Shown: one piece after another, positions 11,590 to 22,665 of the stretch
Numbering within the stretch: the stretch's first letter is position 1
How the letters are laid out: each line of letters opens with the position of its first letter
NCBI GenBank assembly: GCA_019022495.1
Contig: JAFEKR010000022.1
Span: forward strand, 930,001 to 994,000
Direction of reading: 5' to 3'
Origin: Epichloe hybrida
Taxonomy: Eukaryota > Ascomycota > Sordariomycetes > Hypocreales > Clavicipitaceae
DNA length: 64,000 nt
The notes under the pieces: model-generated
The model's input: only the letters and a program-made list of their open reading frames with translations
What the model was told of the DNA's origin: nothing
Databases searched by the model: none
Position numbers and translations under genes: made by a program

Positions 11590-11928
11590 GTCGGGAAGCT
11601 GGAACGGTGGCACCTCCAAGGAGAAGCTTTGATATCTCGGCTCCTGTCGAAAACGAGGCCACACTAAACGTTGGCGAGCATCTGAATGAGTTTGAGTTTT
11701 TTTCTGATCCAGACTCAACTGCAAGAACTGCAAGACCACACGAGAGTGATTATCCGTGACATGACCGAGATGATCAGTTGCGAATCCCATTAGACGGGCA
11801 GGGCAGTTGGCAGCCAGCTGATGGCCAGCCGCCGACAGCTGCTCCAGCAAACAAATGGCTGCCCGCACAAGAAAGACAAGACTGCCAGAGAGCCGTGCCG
11901 TCAGTCACCATCGCTCATCGAAGCCATC
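11590..11928. promoter_or_regulatory. Divergent intergenic region, Dicer-like gene and truncated plus-strand frame
   Basis: 339 bp between the start of the Dicer-like gene and an ATG on the other strand. It would hold both promoters if both genes are expressed. No TATA box stands out. Confidence 0.4.
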
Positions 11929-12093
11929 ATGGCTACTTCTACATTGCATCCCTCGTTCGAATTGCACTATTCCCTCAATACAAGATCCTTATGGCTGCCC
12001 GAATTTATCGGCGCAGGGAAAGCGTCGGTATCCGCCCGGGCTAATTATTATCCAGTTCTGTTTTTACTAATAACATTAACGTTAAGTGCGTAA
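11929..12093 (+). pseudogene. 5' end of an unidentified gene, cut by the AT-rich insertion
   Basis: ATG at 11929 in good context (CATCATGGC). The first 38 or so codons look coding (FELHYSLNTRSLWLPEFIGA). The frame then enters the AT-rich block at about 12041-12050, gains leucine/isoleucine-rich residues and stops at 12093. Reading it as a gene start interrupted by the Helitron-bearing insertion is an inference. I could not find a matching continuation right of 19640. The family is not recognised. Confidence 0.35.
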
Positions 12094-15000
12094 AAGGGCT
12101 TTTTTAGTTAATTTACTATAATACAAATTTTACAAATTTATACATAACTATCCCTCTAGGGGCGTGTGCTTTTCCCTTTACTAAGACATTACTTAGTAGA
12201 TATCTAAGGAGAAGTAATGTCTTAGTAGATAATAATACCTTTTCTCTTCTCCTTCTAAAATAATAGCTTTACTAAGACATCACTTAGCAGATATCTAAGG
12301 AGAAGTGATGTCTTAGCAGATAATAATACCTTTCCCTCTCTTATAATCTTGAATTAATTTATGTTAAATCAATATAAATAGGAGATTTAATAACTAGGAC
12401 TAGGCTATGAGATTCTTTTATTTAAGGAGTAGGAGGGGTCTAAGCTAGGTTAATATGCGAAGGTAGCTTAACCACCTTGTTGTTATTAACGATAATGCTA
12501 ATAAAGCTCTTATTATTTAAACTTGTTAAAATTTCTATATCTAATGAGATATATTAGCTTTATCTAGCTATTATATAGTATAAATTGTTTTTACCTCTTG
12601 TTGCCACATATTAAGAGCCCTTAGGCTAGTATCTAGGTTAGTCTAGGAAGTAAGAGTGCTAAGATTAAAGGGAGTATTAAATATAATACCCTTAAGCGTC
12701 TTTACTCTTAAGATAGTAACGTACGTGAGGCTTATTATAAACTCCTTTACGGAGATATTAGCTACTACCTTATTAAGAGTAATGCCCTATAACTTATGCA
12801 TAGTAATACTATATGTAATTATAAATAGGAATTAATGCTAGCTACATAGGTTACTACCCTTAATAAACTCGTGGTACGCTTGGAAAATAGGAATAATAGT
12901 AGCCTTATTAGGCTTTATAAAGTAAGGTAGTCCTGTGTACTTATCTATTTGCACGAACATAATATTAGAAGCCTGTTAGCAAGGATTAGTAATATCTCAA
13001 TCCTAGTAAATATCTTCTATAATCCCTATAGCGCTGTTAATAAGGCCTATAGGCGTCTAGATATTCTCCGTTAGCATAACCCTTACTCTAATACAAACTA
13101 GTAAAGTGTAGTGGAGGTTTCCTACTATTTAAGAATTAGCATTATACCTAAATTCGCTAATATATATTACGTGGACCTAAATAATTAGTAATGTAAGCCT
13201 TTCTATATAGTTATAGTTATATTCTTAGACCTACTGTCTTGTGTAGTAGATACGGACTGCATTTATAAAGGAATTAACCTCTAGAGGCAAGAGCTATAAT
13301 TAAATTCGGGAATAAAGAAGCTTTTAATAGTTAATAGATAGCTAAGCTAAACGAAGGCCCTAGAGAGCTTTATGGAACGGTGCCTATGCATTGCCTTATT
13401 AGTAAATAACTTGCTAAAGCATAATAGTCTTATTAAAGGCCTAATAGGTATTACGCCTAGCTAGATTTATGTTATTCACGAGTTTATTATTACTATAGAA
13501 AGGCTTCTTAAAGACTAGTAAAAGCTAGTAGAAGTTACTAAAGAGAATTACGCTATAGCTACTAAAGTAGTTCTCTAAATTAGAAAAGATCTAATAAAGT
13601 TATTAGTTAATGGAGTAAAGTGTCTTTAGCCTAATTATAGACTTCTTATTAATAATAATGTATTTAACCCTTTATAGGGTGCCCTGTAAATTAGAAAGCT
13701 TATTAGTTAAAAGCTTAGGTAAGGTTATAATTTACCTTAAGACTAGAAGATATAGTAGCGAATATAATGTCATTCCGTTAATACTATTAGTAGCGATTCT
13801 AGTAGGGGCAGCTTGTATAATACATCCTAGGGCGTAGTGTTCTAGTACTATGGAAATAGCGTGAATAATAAATGATTTCCCTGTGCCTCCCTAGCTATTA
13901 ACCTAGAGAAGAAGTAATTTAGGTGTTTACTTATTTAGATTAAGAGTATCCTTAAGGTAGTAAATATATATATTAAAGATAAGGCGCTACTCTAGATTAA
14001 GACTAGTAATATTCTAGTTACTTATAGGATCCTAAGAAGTAATAGTAGTAGTAAAAGACTCCTTAAGGCTATTCTAATACTCTCTTTTCTATATAAGAAG
14101 ATTAAGATAAGTTTTAATATAATTTCGCTAATTATAGGCTAAATTACAATCGCGGTTCCTAAGCAATTTAACCTTATTAGTATTAAGCTTAATATGTGGA
14201 ATCTAGTAAGCTATTTCCTACTAAGCCTCTAGCTAGACCTTATTCTCCTGCTAAGGGTTTTCCTTAAACTTATCTTCTATTATAGGAGGTAGCTTACTGT
14301 AGTAATTATAATAGTAAGCGCTAGTATGGACTCTCTAATAATATATAAATACCTTACGAAATATAGCAAAACTCTTCTCCTTTACTATCTTTAGCTAGTT
14401 ATAGTTAGTATAGGGATAGCTTAGTATAAGCTTTACTTTATAGAAGTCCTTAAAGCTTTTATTATTAGGATTAGTCTTATATTATAGGAAGTAATTTAAG
14501 ACCTAGTTAGGTATGTTAAGGAACTCTTGCTAATGCTTAGGCTTCTTAGAGAAGTTAATCTAGGTTAGGAACTAAAAATAATAAAGATTCTATAGGCTTA
14601 TAGGGTAATTCAGGTACTTCTAGTAAGAATTTAAAGTCTATTAGACCTAATCTTTACCCTTAGTAAGTAAATAATCCGCTTACCAATGCTTATTAGGTAG
14701 GTAGTAATTAACACTACGAATAATATATAATCCTTCTTAAAGGTTAAGGTTAAGTAATAGGTAGAGGACCTCTTACGTAGACTAGTCTCTTTTAGTAATA
14801 AGTTTGTTTATAAACTTAGTAACAAATCTAATAAGCCTATGACTTGCGTTAACCCTAGGCAAAATCTCCTTAGCTATGTCCTAGAAGGTCTTTAACTACT
14901 ATTTAGCCTTACTATAATACTTTAATATATAGGAGATAACGGCATGTATGCCTATATAGGGCGTAAAGTTAATATTAGTAAGCTATAAGGCTATAACTAT

Positions 15001-17150
15001 AGGGCTAAAGTTGTTTAGAAAGGTATTATTCTAAGCCCTATTAAATATAAGATACTGCGGGTTAAAGTTCCTTATAATAATTAGCTCTTTATAATATACT
15101 TATGGAAAGTGAAATTAGTAGTGCGTCTCCTTTGTTAATCTCCTATTAGGTAGTTGCTTATAATACTAATAGTATGCTTTCGTGTACTTATAGCGTTAAA
15201 CGCGATTGATTATATTAACTAAATCGCTGAACTTAGGATCTACAATAGGTAAGATTAAAGGGTTATTGCCCTAATGCTACTAATTTACTAAGTTAGGGTA
15301 GGTATTATAGGTAGTAATATACTACCCCTAGTACTTAGCAAAGACTTTCTATAGTTTTATAGTTATAAGGCTAGTGTCTAGGGTATCTTTAATCCAAAAG
15401 AGGCAATAAGCATAAGGGCTACCTTAGGACTACTACTTATATTAGTACTAATATTCCTTAATGCTAAATTTAGGCTAAAGAACTTACTTAAAGAATAACT
15501 AGAAGCGTATCTTAAAGTACTATGCTAAGATATATAGGTTCTTATAAAGGTTCCTACCTATAATCCTAGCCTTAACTTAGTTATTCCCTAACTACTATTT
15601 ATTATAATTTAGCATAAACCTCTAAAGGTCTTACTAGTGTAAATTAGTAGCTAAAAGGGTAATAAATATACCTAGGTAGCTAAGAGCATAAACATATGCC
15701 TTAAGCTAGTTCTTATAGCCTCCCTAGTATACTTATGTGCCTTATAGGCTCCCTAAGAATCTTACCACAGAGTTAAGTAATGCCTTAGCTTTAGTAGTAT
15801 CTAAGTTAAAAGCTAGTTAAAGCTAGTTAATATTAATAGCCTAATAGTAATGTTCTCTCTTAATAAAGTAAGTGCTTTACTTATTTACCTGCTAACACAT
15901 AAGCGTATTAAATACAATATAGCGAAATTAAGGATACTAAGTAAAGCGGCTATTATTATACTTTATTAGGTAATTAATATAGTTAGAGTAGCTTATAGTG
16001 CGTTTATAAGGCTTAATAAACTTAGCTTCTCTATTTAGAAAGAGACCTAGAAATACTTCTAAGAGTAATAGCTAAGACTAATTAAACTTATTTAAAGGCA
16101 TGCTATAAATGTTAGGTATATTAAGGTATGTCTAAGGTTTAACTTACTAGAGGGGAATTTACTCTAGTGGCACCTAAGGCCTATTAGAACCTTAAAGCTA
16201 ATAATAGAGTTATATAAGCTCCTATTACTAAGCAATAAAATTAGGAACCATAGCTTTATTAAAGTGTGCATTAATTTAGTTATTATCTTTATTAAGGTAG
16301 GTCTCTTTAATATTAATGGCATTAGTTACCTCCACCGTAAGCTAGTCTATGATATCTCTATTACTAGGTAACTAGAGCAGATTATTCTTATTTATGTTAA
16401 TATAGTAATACCTAGGATAATTTAAACAGAGATATATAAGCTAGGCCTAGATAATAGGCTGCTACACTCTAAATTAGTTATAGAACTAATGTATTATATG
16501 TGGCTAATTTATCTGATTTATAGGTTAAAGGATAATAATATTAAGATCCCTAGGTAAAAGCAGTAGCTAGTTATAGACTTAACTAATGTTCTTTATGAAG
16601 TTAACCACATAGCCCTTATATCTATACTACTAACTATAATAGGTTATAACCATGACGTGAACGTGAACCTTAGTAATAAGCATCTCTTTAGTCTATGTAA
16701 GCTTAGGTAAATAGCCTAGAACTAACCTAGGATTAAGCTTGTTTTCTTTAGACTAAAAAAAGGGCTAACTAGCGCGGCGTTAATTACGAGATGCGTGGCC
16801 CTAGGGGACTGCGTTATAATAGTTATAAGAGCAGCAGATTCTATTCCTAACCTTAAGACTAAACCATTTTATCTTATAATAAGTGTAATACTCTATAGTA
16901 TTTAACGCTAGGCTTACTACCTAGTAGCTAATTAAGCTACGGTTACGCTTAGTTAGGCATAACTAGTCTAGATCTCCCTAAAAGACTAGATTAGGCAAGA
17001 TAGGCAGATCCTGAGAAGCAGACCTACTAAGGTTTGAAGGTAGATGTGGTTGCACTAATGAACGCTAAGAAAGTGATATATTTAGATTAGAATCCCTTGC
17101 TAAGGACTAAGAAGGTGTAAAATTATTTGTTATGTTATGATTACACTGTT
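12041..17150 (-). mobile_element. RIP-degraded Helitron (Rep/Helitron_like_N plus PIF1-type helicase)
   Basis: AT-rich with stops in every frame, but relic domains can be read on the minus strand from right to left. First, a DUF6570-like segment at about 16500-16680 (KVHVHVMV, GYVVNF, LPLLPRDLNI). Next, a Helitron_like_N segment at 15600-15790 (VVRFLGSL, GIFITLLATNLH). Then the HUH site near 15395-15440, where expected His codons now read Tyr (GSPYAYCLFW). Last, a PIF1-type Walker A at 13861-13890 (GGTGKSFIIH). This order is that of fungal Helitrons. TAG/TAA stops sit where CAG, CAA or TGG would be expected, as RIP makes them. Exact ends (5' TC, 3' CTRR) were not resolved; the limits given are the compositional edge on the left and the end of readable coding on the right. 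Confidence 0.75.
12177..12333. repeat. Duplicated 66-bp hairpin units near the left edge of the AT block
   Basis: Units 12177-12242 and 12268-12333 are direct repeats, 91 bp apart. Each folds into a hairpin with 14-bp arms: 12181-12194 with 12212-12225, and 12272-12285 with 12303-12316. The two differ at paired positions (ATTACTT/AAGTAAT against ATCACTT/AAGTGAT), which keeps the stem. The minus-oriented Helitron would have its 3' end on this side, where a hairpin is expected, but the distance to the edge is large. Confidence 0.8.
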
Positions 17151-19639
17151 TATAATATTTATGTTCTACTTTATTAGGAGTAATAAAGCTCTAGCAGGCA
17201 AATATGTAATAATATAATAGGTATTGTTTCTATTCTATGCCTAGGATAGGATTATTATTATTATCTAGGTTACTTGCTATGTTAATTTAGCTACTAAAGA
17301 GTTCCTGAACTCCTAGCTAACGCGGAGAGGCTACCTAGTGTAAAATAGTAGCTAATAAAGGGGTAGGGTTAGGTTCTTCCCTAGCTTATTATATAACTTA
17401 ATGCTTTTATTAGATTATAGCTTACTCTAGTTTAGTATAAATACGTAGTATTAAGAGTAAGTTAACATACCTATAGAGAATATACCTTAGCTTTATTTAG
17501 TGTATCTTAAGAAGCTTATTTATAGTAAAGAAACCTTATTAATCTGTGTGTTATTTGTTGTAAGAAATTAGCTATAATCTCTTGTAAGCCTATGGCTTAT
17601 TACTATTAGGGTAATAGTGTGGGAAGTTACTAAGTTTATTACTACTTAGGGGATTACACTCTAGTAATTAGGCGCTTACTACTACTATATACTATAGCTA
17701 TTATAGAACGTAAGAATTATATAAGAGCTTAAGACTATAGTTATATTAGCATTAGGGTAATATTAGGGTGCTAAGTAGTAGTAGTAGCATATACTAGTGT
17801 ATTCTATTAATTATAGTATGCTAGGTATTTTTATATTAACTTATCCTTATTCTTTAAGCTAATGAATTTATTAATAGGTTTATTCTGTTTATAACGCTAA
17901 TATATATGCGTTTTAGAGGCGTTATTAGGGATATCTATAATATTAGCTAGGTTCTTGTGGCTTAGATTATAAGGAGGATTAGGCAGTGGTATAGGAGGAG
18001 TAAGAGAAGCTATCTTATTAGGATGATTTACTACATTATATGTAGCTTAGAGAAAGCAAGATAATAACTAGATAATAATAGGTATAGCTTTATTATTATA
18101 GATAAGGATGTAAAAAAGAAAAGTAAAGAAGAGTTAAGAAGGAAATTTAGGTTAGTATAAGAGAAAAAAGTAAGAGGTAAGAGGTAATACATAGTAAGGA
18201 AGGAGCGCTTAAACAAGGGAAAGTGGGACTATTATACGTAATACTATAAATTATATTATAAAGCTACTAGAAAAACGCGTAAATGAATCATTATATTAGC
18301 AAATCTTACGCTTATTACCTTGCTTTGTAAATTAATAGGATTATGCGGTATGTATGCGTGCTTACGTATCTGCGTGCGTGGTTATATTAACTTCACAATA
18401 TTAAATAGTGGGTGAATCTGCGTGGCATTTTCATACCTCACTCCTGTCTTAGTATATAAATCTAAAGATAGGTATATAGTCTATAATTACAATACTGCTT
18501 ATAACCTAATATTTACTTAGAATATTACGTTTAGTGTAGTTAGTAGTAAGGCTAGCACTATTAATTATATTAAACACTATATAGACTAGCCCTATGTAGT
18601 AGACTACCCTTATAGATTAATGGTTATTATAGGCTGCTTCCTTACCTAATTTAAAAGAAGAAAGAACTACCTCTATAATGTTATACTTACTACTATAAAA
18701 CTAAATACTATAAATACTATAGATGCTATAAAATAACTATAGATAACCATAAAATATAGTAATAAATATCTAAACCTAACGCTAAACCTAATATAATATA
18801 ATATAATACAAAGTAAGTAAATAAGGTAAGAGTAGTAGACTATAGTAGATAGTAGCTTAATTATGCTATACTAAATTATAAGTAACTTAGTATTCTCCTT
18901 CTAACCTTACTAATATATAACTATAGATACTTAGGGACCTAGGGTAATATAATACTTTAACTCCTAATAATTCGCTATAGGCGCTAACTCTAGGTTATTA
19001 GATAAGTGCCTAAGGCGGTTTCTTTTAAGAAGTATTTAGTCCTAACCTACTACTATATAAAGTTACCTAGTAAAGGTAATACTTTTTTAGTATTAATTTT
19101 AGTGTTAAAATTAAGTATAGGGATATGCTATGAATTATATTTACATAATATAGCAACACTTTACTTTACAATATTATAATAGCAAAAAATAACTAAATTA
19201 AAAGGTTATATATTTAAATTATATCTATAGTTTTTTTTTTTATAATCACAAAGTAAGTAATATACCACAAGTCTTTATAAGATATTATAATATTATAAGT
19301 TTAAGTCTTTTATAACTATAATTTAACTATAACACTACCACTACCACCGCGTATTTATAATTACAAATTAATTACTAATACTTCATATTATTAAATTTAT
19401 TTATCTTTAAAGGTATAATATTTTATATTCCCTCTAGGGGCCCTCTAGGGGCCCTACTAGGGGCCGCCTATAGTAAGCTATTACCTATAGTAAGCCTTCT
19501 CCTCCTCCCCCCCCTATAAAAAGCATTAGGTAGTTAGGAGAGGTAAAAAAAAATTTCTTAACTAGTTACTAAAGAGTATTTCACGTCTAACTAATTAGAA
19601 GAGATATCTCTATAGGATAACCTTATTTTAATAAAGGGA
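17151..19639. other. AT-rich RIP-type DNA without recognisable domains
   Basis: Continues the AT block with stops in all frames. A lysine/arginine-rich plus-strand run at about 18100-18240 looks like an old coding tail but was not assigned. At 19430-19470 there are tandem CCCTCTAGGGG-type copies, then an A/T-rich run. It could be the 5' part of the Helitron or a further element. Confidence 0.5.
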
Positions 19640-19715
19640 AAGCAGGAAGCTTTGCTCTACCCTCTTGCCTTCGCCTTGCATAACGCAAATCTCAGGCAAA
19701 GCTCCGCTTTCCCTA
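19640..19715. repeat. Imperfect inverted repeat at the right edge of the AT block
   Basis: AGGGAAAGCAGGAAGCTTTG on the left is matched by CAAAGCTCCGCTTTCCCT on the right, about 40 bp away, with one two-base bulge and a mismatch. It marks the return to normal base composition and may be the terminus of an element or a fold-back relic. Confidence 0.6.
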
Positions 19716-20170
19716 ATAAATGATTTCTTCAGAAACGCGCACGTGTTATGGCCGACCGGTAGTCGGATACTCGTTCAACGGAACTTTATCCGCCAATTTC
19801 AGTTCCGCACGTTGAGTTTGGCCTCAACTTGCACAACACACCTCAGTCAGGCAGAACCAAACTTCAGGATATTGCTGGCGATGGACAGCCCGGGATAGCA
19901 CACGGACAATCTGAAGCTGTTCCTTAGGACGGCAAACTTGGGGTCCTTTCTCAACTCGCTACGACATTGCAGGACAACACGCATCTGAATCTCCCGAGTT
20001 AAATTGTCTCGCCGTAATGATCCGTAGTCGCGTTAACGCCGTTGTTTGCGTTGTACCCATGTTGAAAGGTGAGACAAGTCAAGTCTGCATCGGCTCGGAA
20101 ATAACGCTGTGCTGACAACGCATCCTCCGAATGAAGCTTTGCTCCACTCTTACTCAATCCCTGTCGCGCC
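19716..20170. other. Low-confidence interval with short open frames on both strands
   Basis: Normal base composition. A minus-strand frame at 19999-20190 (63 aa, with CLTFQHGYNANNGVNATT) looks partly coding but has no recognised family and no clear exon partner. A plus-strand frame at 19665-19898 is not convincing. I make no gene call here. Confidence 0.35.
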
Positions 20171-20943
20171 GTGTCAACATCTGACACCACGATGTCCTTT
20201 CATTCTTTGACCTTGGCCGTACTCGCTGGTTTTGGCCACGGGTTTTCGCTGGAAGAGAAGCTCAATCGACCAACCGTTCTCACGGAAGATGTATGCCACA
20301 CTGTTCTCTCTGATATCGACAGTGTTGCACCTGGTACGATATTGAAACACATACGGCCTCCGTCTCCTATTGCGGGTCTCGTCGGTCTTTCAACAACCAC
20401 GGAAACGCAACTGCAACTCTTCACACTGTTCGATTCCACGCAATGCTGATTGGGGCAAGTTACTGTCGTACCAGTTCGCAGAAGATGTTGCTTGCGCCAA
20501 GGCACGCTCTAGGGCTCCGCATAGCAGAGGCAGCGCTCGGGAGTTCAGTGCCCGATATTGCAAATGCTCTGCGGACGCTCGTAAGAGGATCAATCTCCGG
20601 TCTCGTTGCATCTGGCATAAACGGCATGGCTCATGAGAATCCTGAACTCCGGGCGTTGATTGATGAGCAAGTTCTGCCTGACTTCAAGCCAAAGCCTGGC
20701 AATGTGCTGAATCAATACCTCATCGAGATCAAGGATTTGCCAATTTATGACATATGCACCAAGGCCAGAGACCACAACTTCATGGAAATACCTTGAGTCC
20801 AGATGACGCTCGTGGGAACAAACAACTCCCAAGAGCCCCAAGGAAAGCCCAGTCCCGCGATCCCAAAATCGTTATTTAAGCGCGTTCAAGACCAAGCTGC
20901 TGGGGAAGCCGACGCGGACAAGCTTATCGACAAGTATGCACTG
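20171..20943 (+). pseudogene. Unidentified gene, probably broken
   Basis: Two adjoining plus-strand frames. The first (20171-20449) starts with a hydrophobic stretch (MSFHSLTLAVLAGFGHGFS) that could be a weak signal peptide. The second (20443-20796) is rich in coding-like text (LVRGSISGLVASGINGMA, ELRALIDEQVLPDFK). After its TGA at 20794-20796 the same frame stays coding-like to TAA at 20943 (IPKSLFKRVQDQAAGEADAD, KLIDKYAL). So a single stop, as from CGA to TGA, plus a frame change near 20440 separate three pieces of one likely gene. Unseen introns are the alternative. No family recognised. It lies about 500 bp from the RIP block, and leakage of RIP into flanking DNA could explain the stop. 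Confidence 0.4.
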
Positions 20944-21560
20944 TAAAATCGGCGCATCTGTGTCCGCGACGTCTTCTCTGACCACATCACCCCTGCCATA
21001 ACAAGTGCTCCCCTGGGCCCGTCCTGGCTGAAGGTACGGAGGGGGGTTGTGAATGGCGAGACACCGCAAACAAGACTTTACTACACGAACAGAGATGACG
21101 ATTCTCCGTAATCCGGCCCGTGGCCACCAACGAGGTGTTCCCCAAGTCCATCATCAATATATTTCCGAGTCTTCTCTCGGCTGGCGGGTGGCAACCATGA
21201 AGAACCAAGTTAGGAGCAATGTCATCATGTCTATGAAAGGTTCCTCTTCATTCATCCAAGCACCAATCATGTTTATAGCCGATGGAATATCGGGTCAACA
21301 GACAACATGAACATACAAGCAAGCCACCTCCTATTCCAAAAAAGAAAAAACCTTGCGTAAGAGTGCCGTCGCAGTTTCGGTTTCGGCGTCCACCACTTAA
21401 GATGGAACAGCAAAAGATCATGAGCAGCCATGGCTCGGCTCCCACCCGCATCGTCTCAATGCCAAGCGCCAACCCAACTCGCAGACCCAGATCAAAAACA
21501 ACAGCAACGACGAGATGGGCACATGCATTCCTCGCAACCTACACACCAGCTGACCACAAC
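20944..21560. other. Intergenic, no supported gene
   Basis: About 600 bp with short overlapping frames only. It lies 3' of both neighbours. A small A-run at 21339-21350 is the only feature. Confidence 0.5.
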
Positions 21561-22112
21561 TCACACGGCCGCCCACACCCGATCCGTTTCCACACCCGTC
21601 CTCTCCATCCACCAAATGTCCAACCTCCACCAGATGTCCTTGAAGTACAGCAGCTGCTCCGCGGTCAAGTACACCATCCGCGCCGCAATCTCCTTGTATA
21701 TGGCGCTGATCTCATCCCACAGCCGCCCCATCAGAGCCTGCACCCGCGCCATCTCCAGCCCATCAGTCGTCACCGAGAGCCTTTCCCGCAGCAAGCCCAG
21801 CACCACCTTCCTGAGCTTGGCCCACTCCACGAACGCGGCCAGGCGGAACTCAATGGCCCAAACGTGGCACCAGACGTCGACGCGCTCAAAGTCCAAGTCA
21901 GGAAGGGTCATGCGGAGGAGGCCGTCGACAGCCATCCTGGTAACGCGGTACGTGAAGAAGATGCCGCCGTCAATATTCGCCTCGTACAGAAGTTTCTTGA
22001 GGGTAGTGCCGTCGGTGATAGTGAGATGCGCGAAGCATTTGATATCGGGCCTTTTCTCCAATGGTGGCTCGGGCGATTCTACTCCCACGCTGCTCTGTGT
22101 ATCTCCCTCCAT
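21561..22112 (-). CDS. Hypothetical protein, 183 aa
   Basis: Single frame with ATG at 22112. The sequence is amphipathic and rich in Trp, Leu and Arg (FERVDVWCHVWAIEFRLAAF, FKDIWWRLDIWWMER) and has the look of an all-helical C-terminal region after a BTB-type fold, but no BTB signature could be confirmed. The opposite strand also has long frames (21282-22187 and 21430-22197), which I judge to be shadows because they are Pro/His/Ser-rich. A T-rich run (22133-22163) lies just upstream in the promoter. Could be a fragment of a larger gene. Confidence 0.45.
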   Translation of the reverse strand: MEGDTQSSVGVESPEPPLEKRPDIKCFAHLTITDGTTLKKLLYEANIDGGIFFTYRVTRMAVDGLLRMTLPDLDFERVDVWCHVWAIEFRLAAFVEWAKLRKVVLGLLRERLSVTTDGLEMARVQALMGRLWDEISAIYKEIAARMVYLTAEQLLYFKDIWWRLDIWWMERTGVETDRVWAAV

Positions 22113-22665
22113 ATTGCTTTGTTGTCTCCGTCACTTTTTTTTCTTTTTTTCTTTTTTTCTCTTTTGGTTGCAGGACAGGTTTGCTAAGATGGCGTGAGAA
22201 CAGACAATTTGGTGCATGTGTGGCATGCCACGGCTAGGCTGAAACTCATATTAAGGTTTTTTTTCTGGGGGCGAAAAAAAGTCAATTCATCGCTTGTTGT
22301 TCTAACAATGATTCGGGTTCTCGCAACTAGTTGCCGTCAAACAAAGCATCAACACGTCGGATCTGAACAGCACTACAAATATATGTGCCCTTTCTCTCAA
22401 TGAATCTGACTACTGGAGAATTCGATTCCAGACAAATCATCTGTGAGGAACTCTGAACTGAACAAGACGACAAATTGGCCCCCATTTGACTCGTTCCAAT
22501 CGACGCAAGAGGCTGTTCAACTCAACTCGGCTCCTCTTGTTCATGGTATGAAGCACGAGTTTTCGTTTATTGATACATGATGAATACAAAACGAAACGCT
22601 CCATCCTGTGTTCCATTTACTCCTTCCTCCTACTCCACCAAAAAAACGATGACGCAACAGCCTGA
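22113..22665. other. Intergenic between the hypothetical gene and the sialidase-like gene
   Basis: T-rich tract 22133-22163, short A and G runs near 22260-22285; no coding frame supported. It holds the 5' side of the hypothetical gene and the 3' end of the sialidase-like gene. Confidence 0.5.

Noticed and set aside
12041..12060. Possible exact Helitron 3' terminus (CTGG or CTAA) at the compositional edge
   Set aside because: Several CTRR-like strings fit and no A/T target site could be fixed, so no end was called.
21282..22197. Long plus-strand frames (up to 301 aa) across the hypothetical gene
   Set aside because: Pro/His/Ser-rich text without domains. The minus-strand frame of 183 aa has better coding character; these look like antisense shadows.
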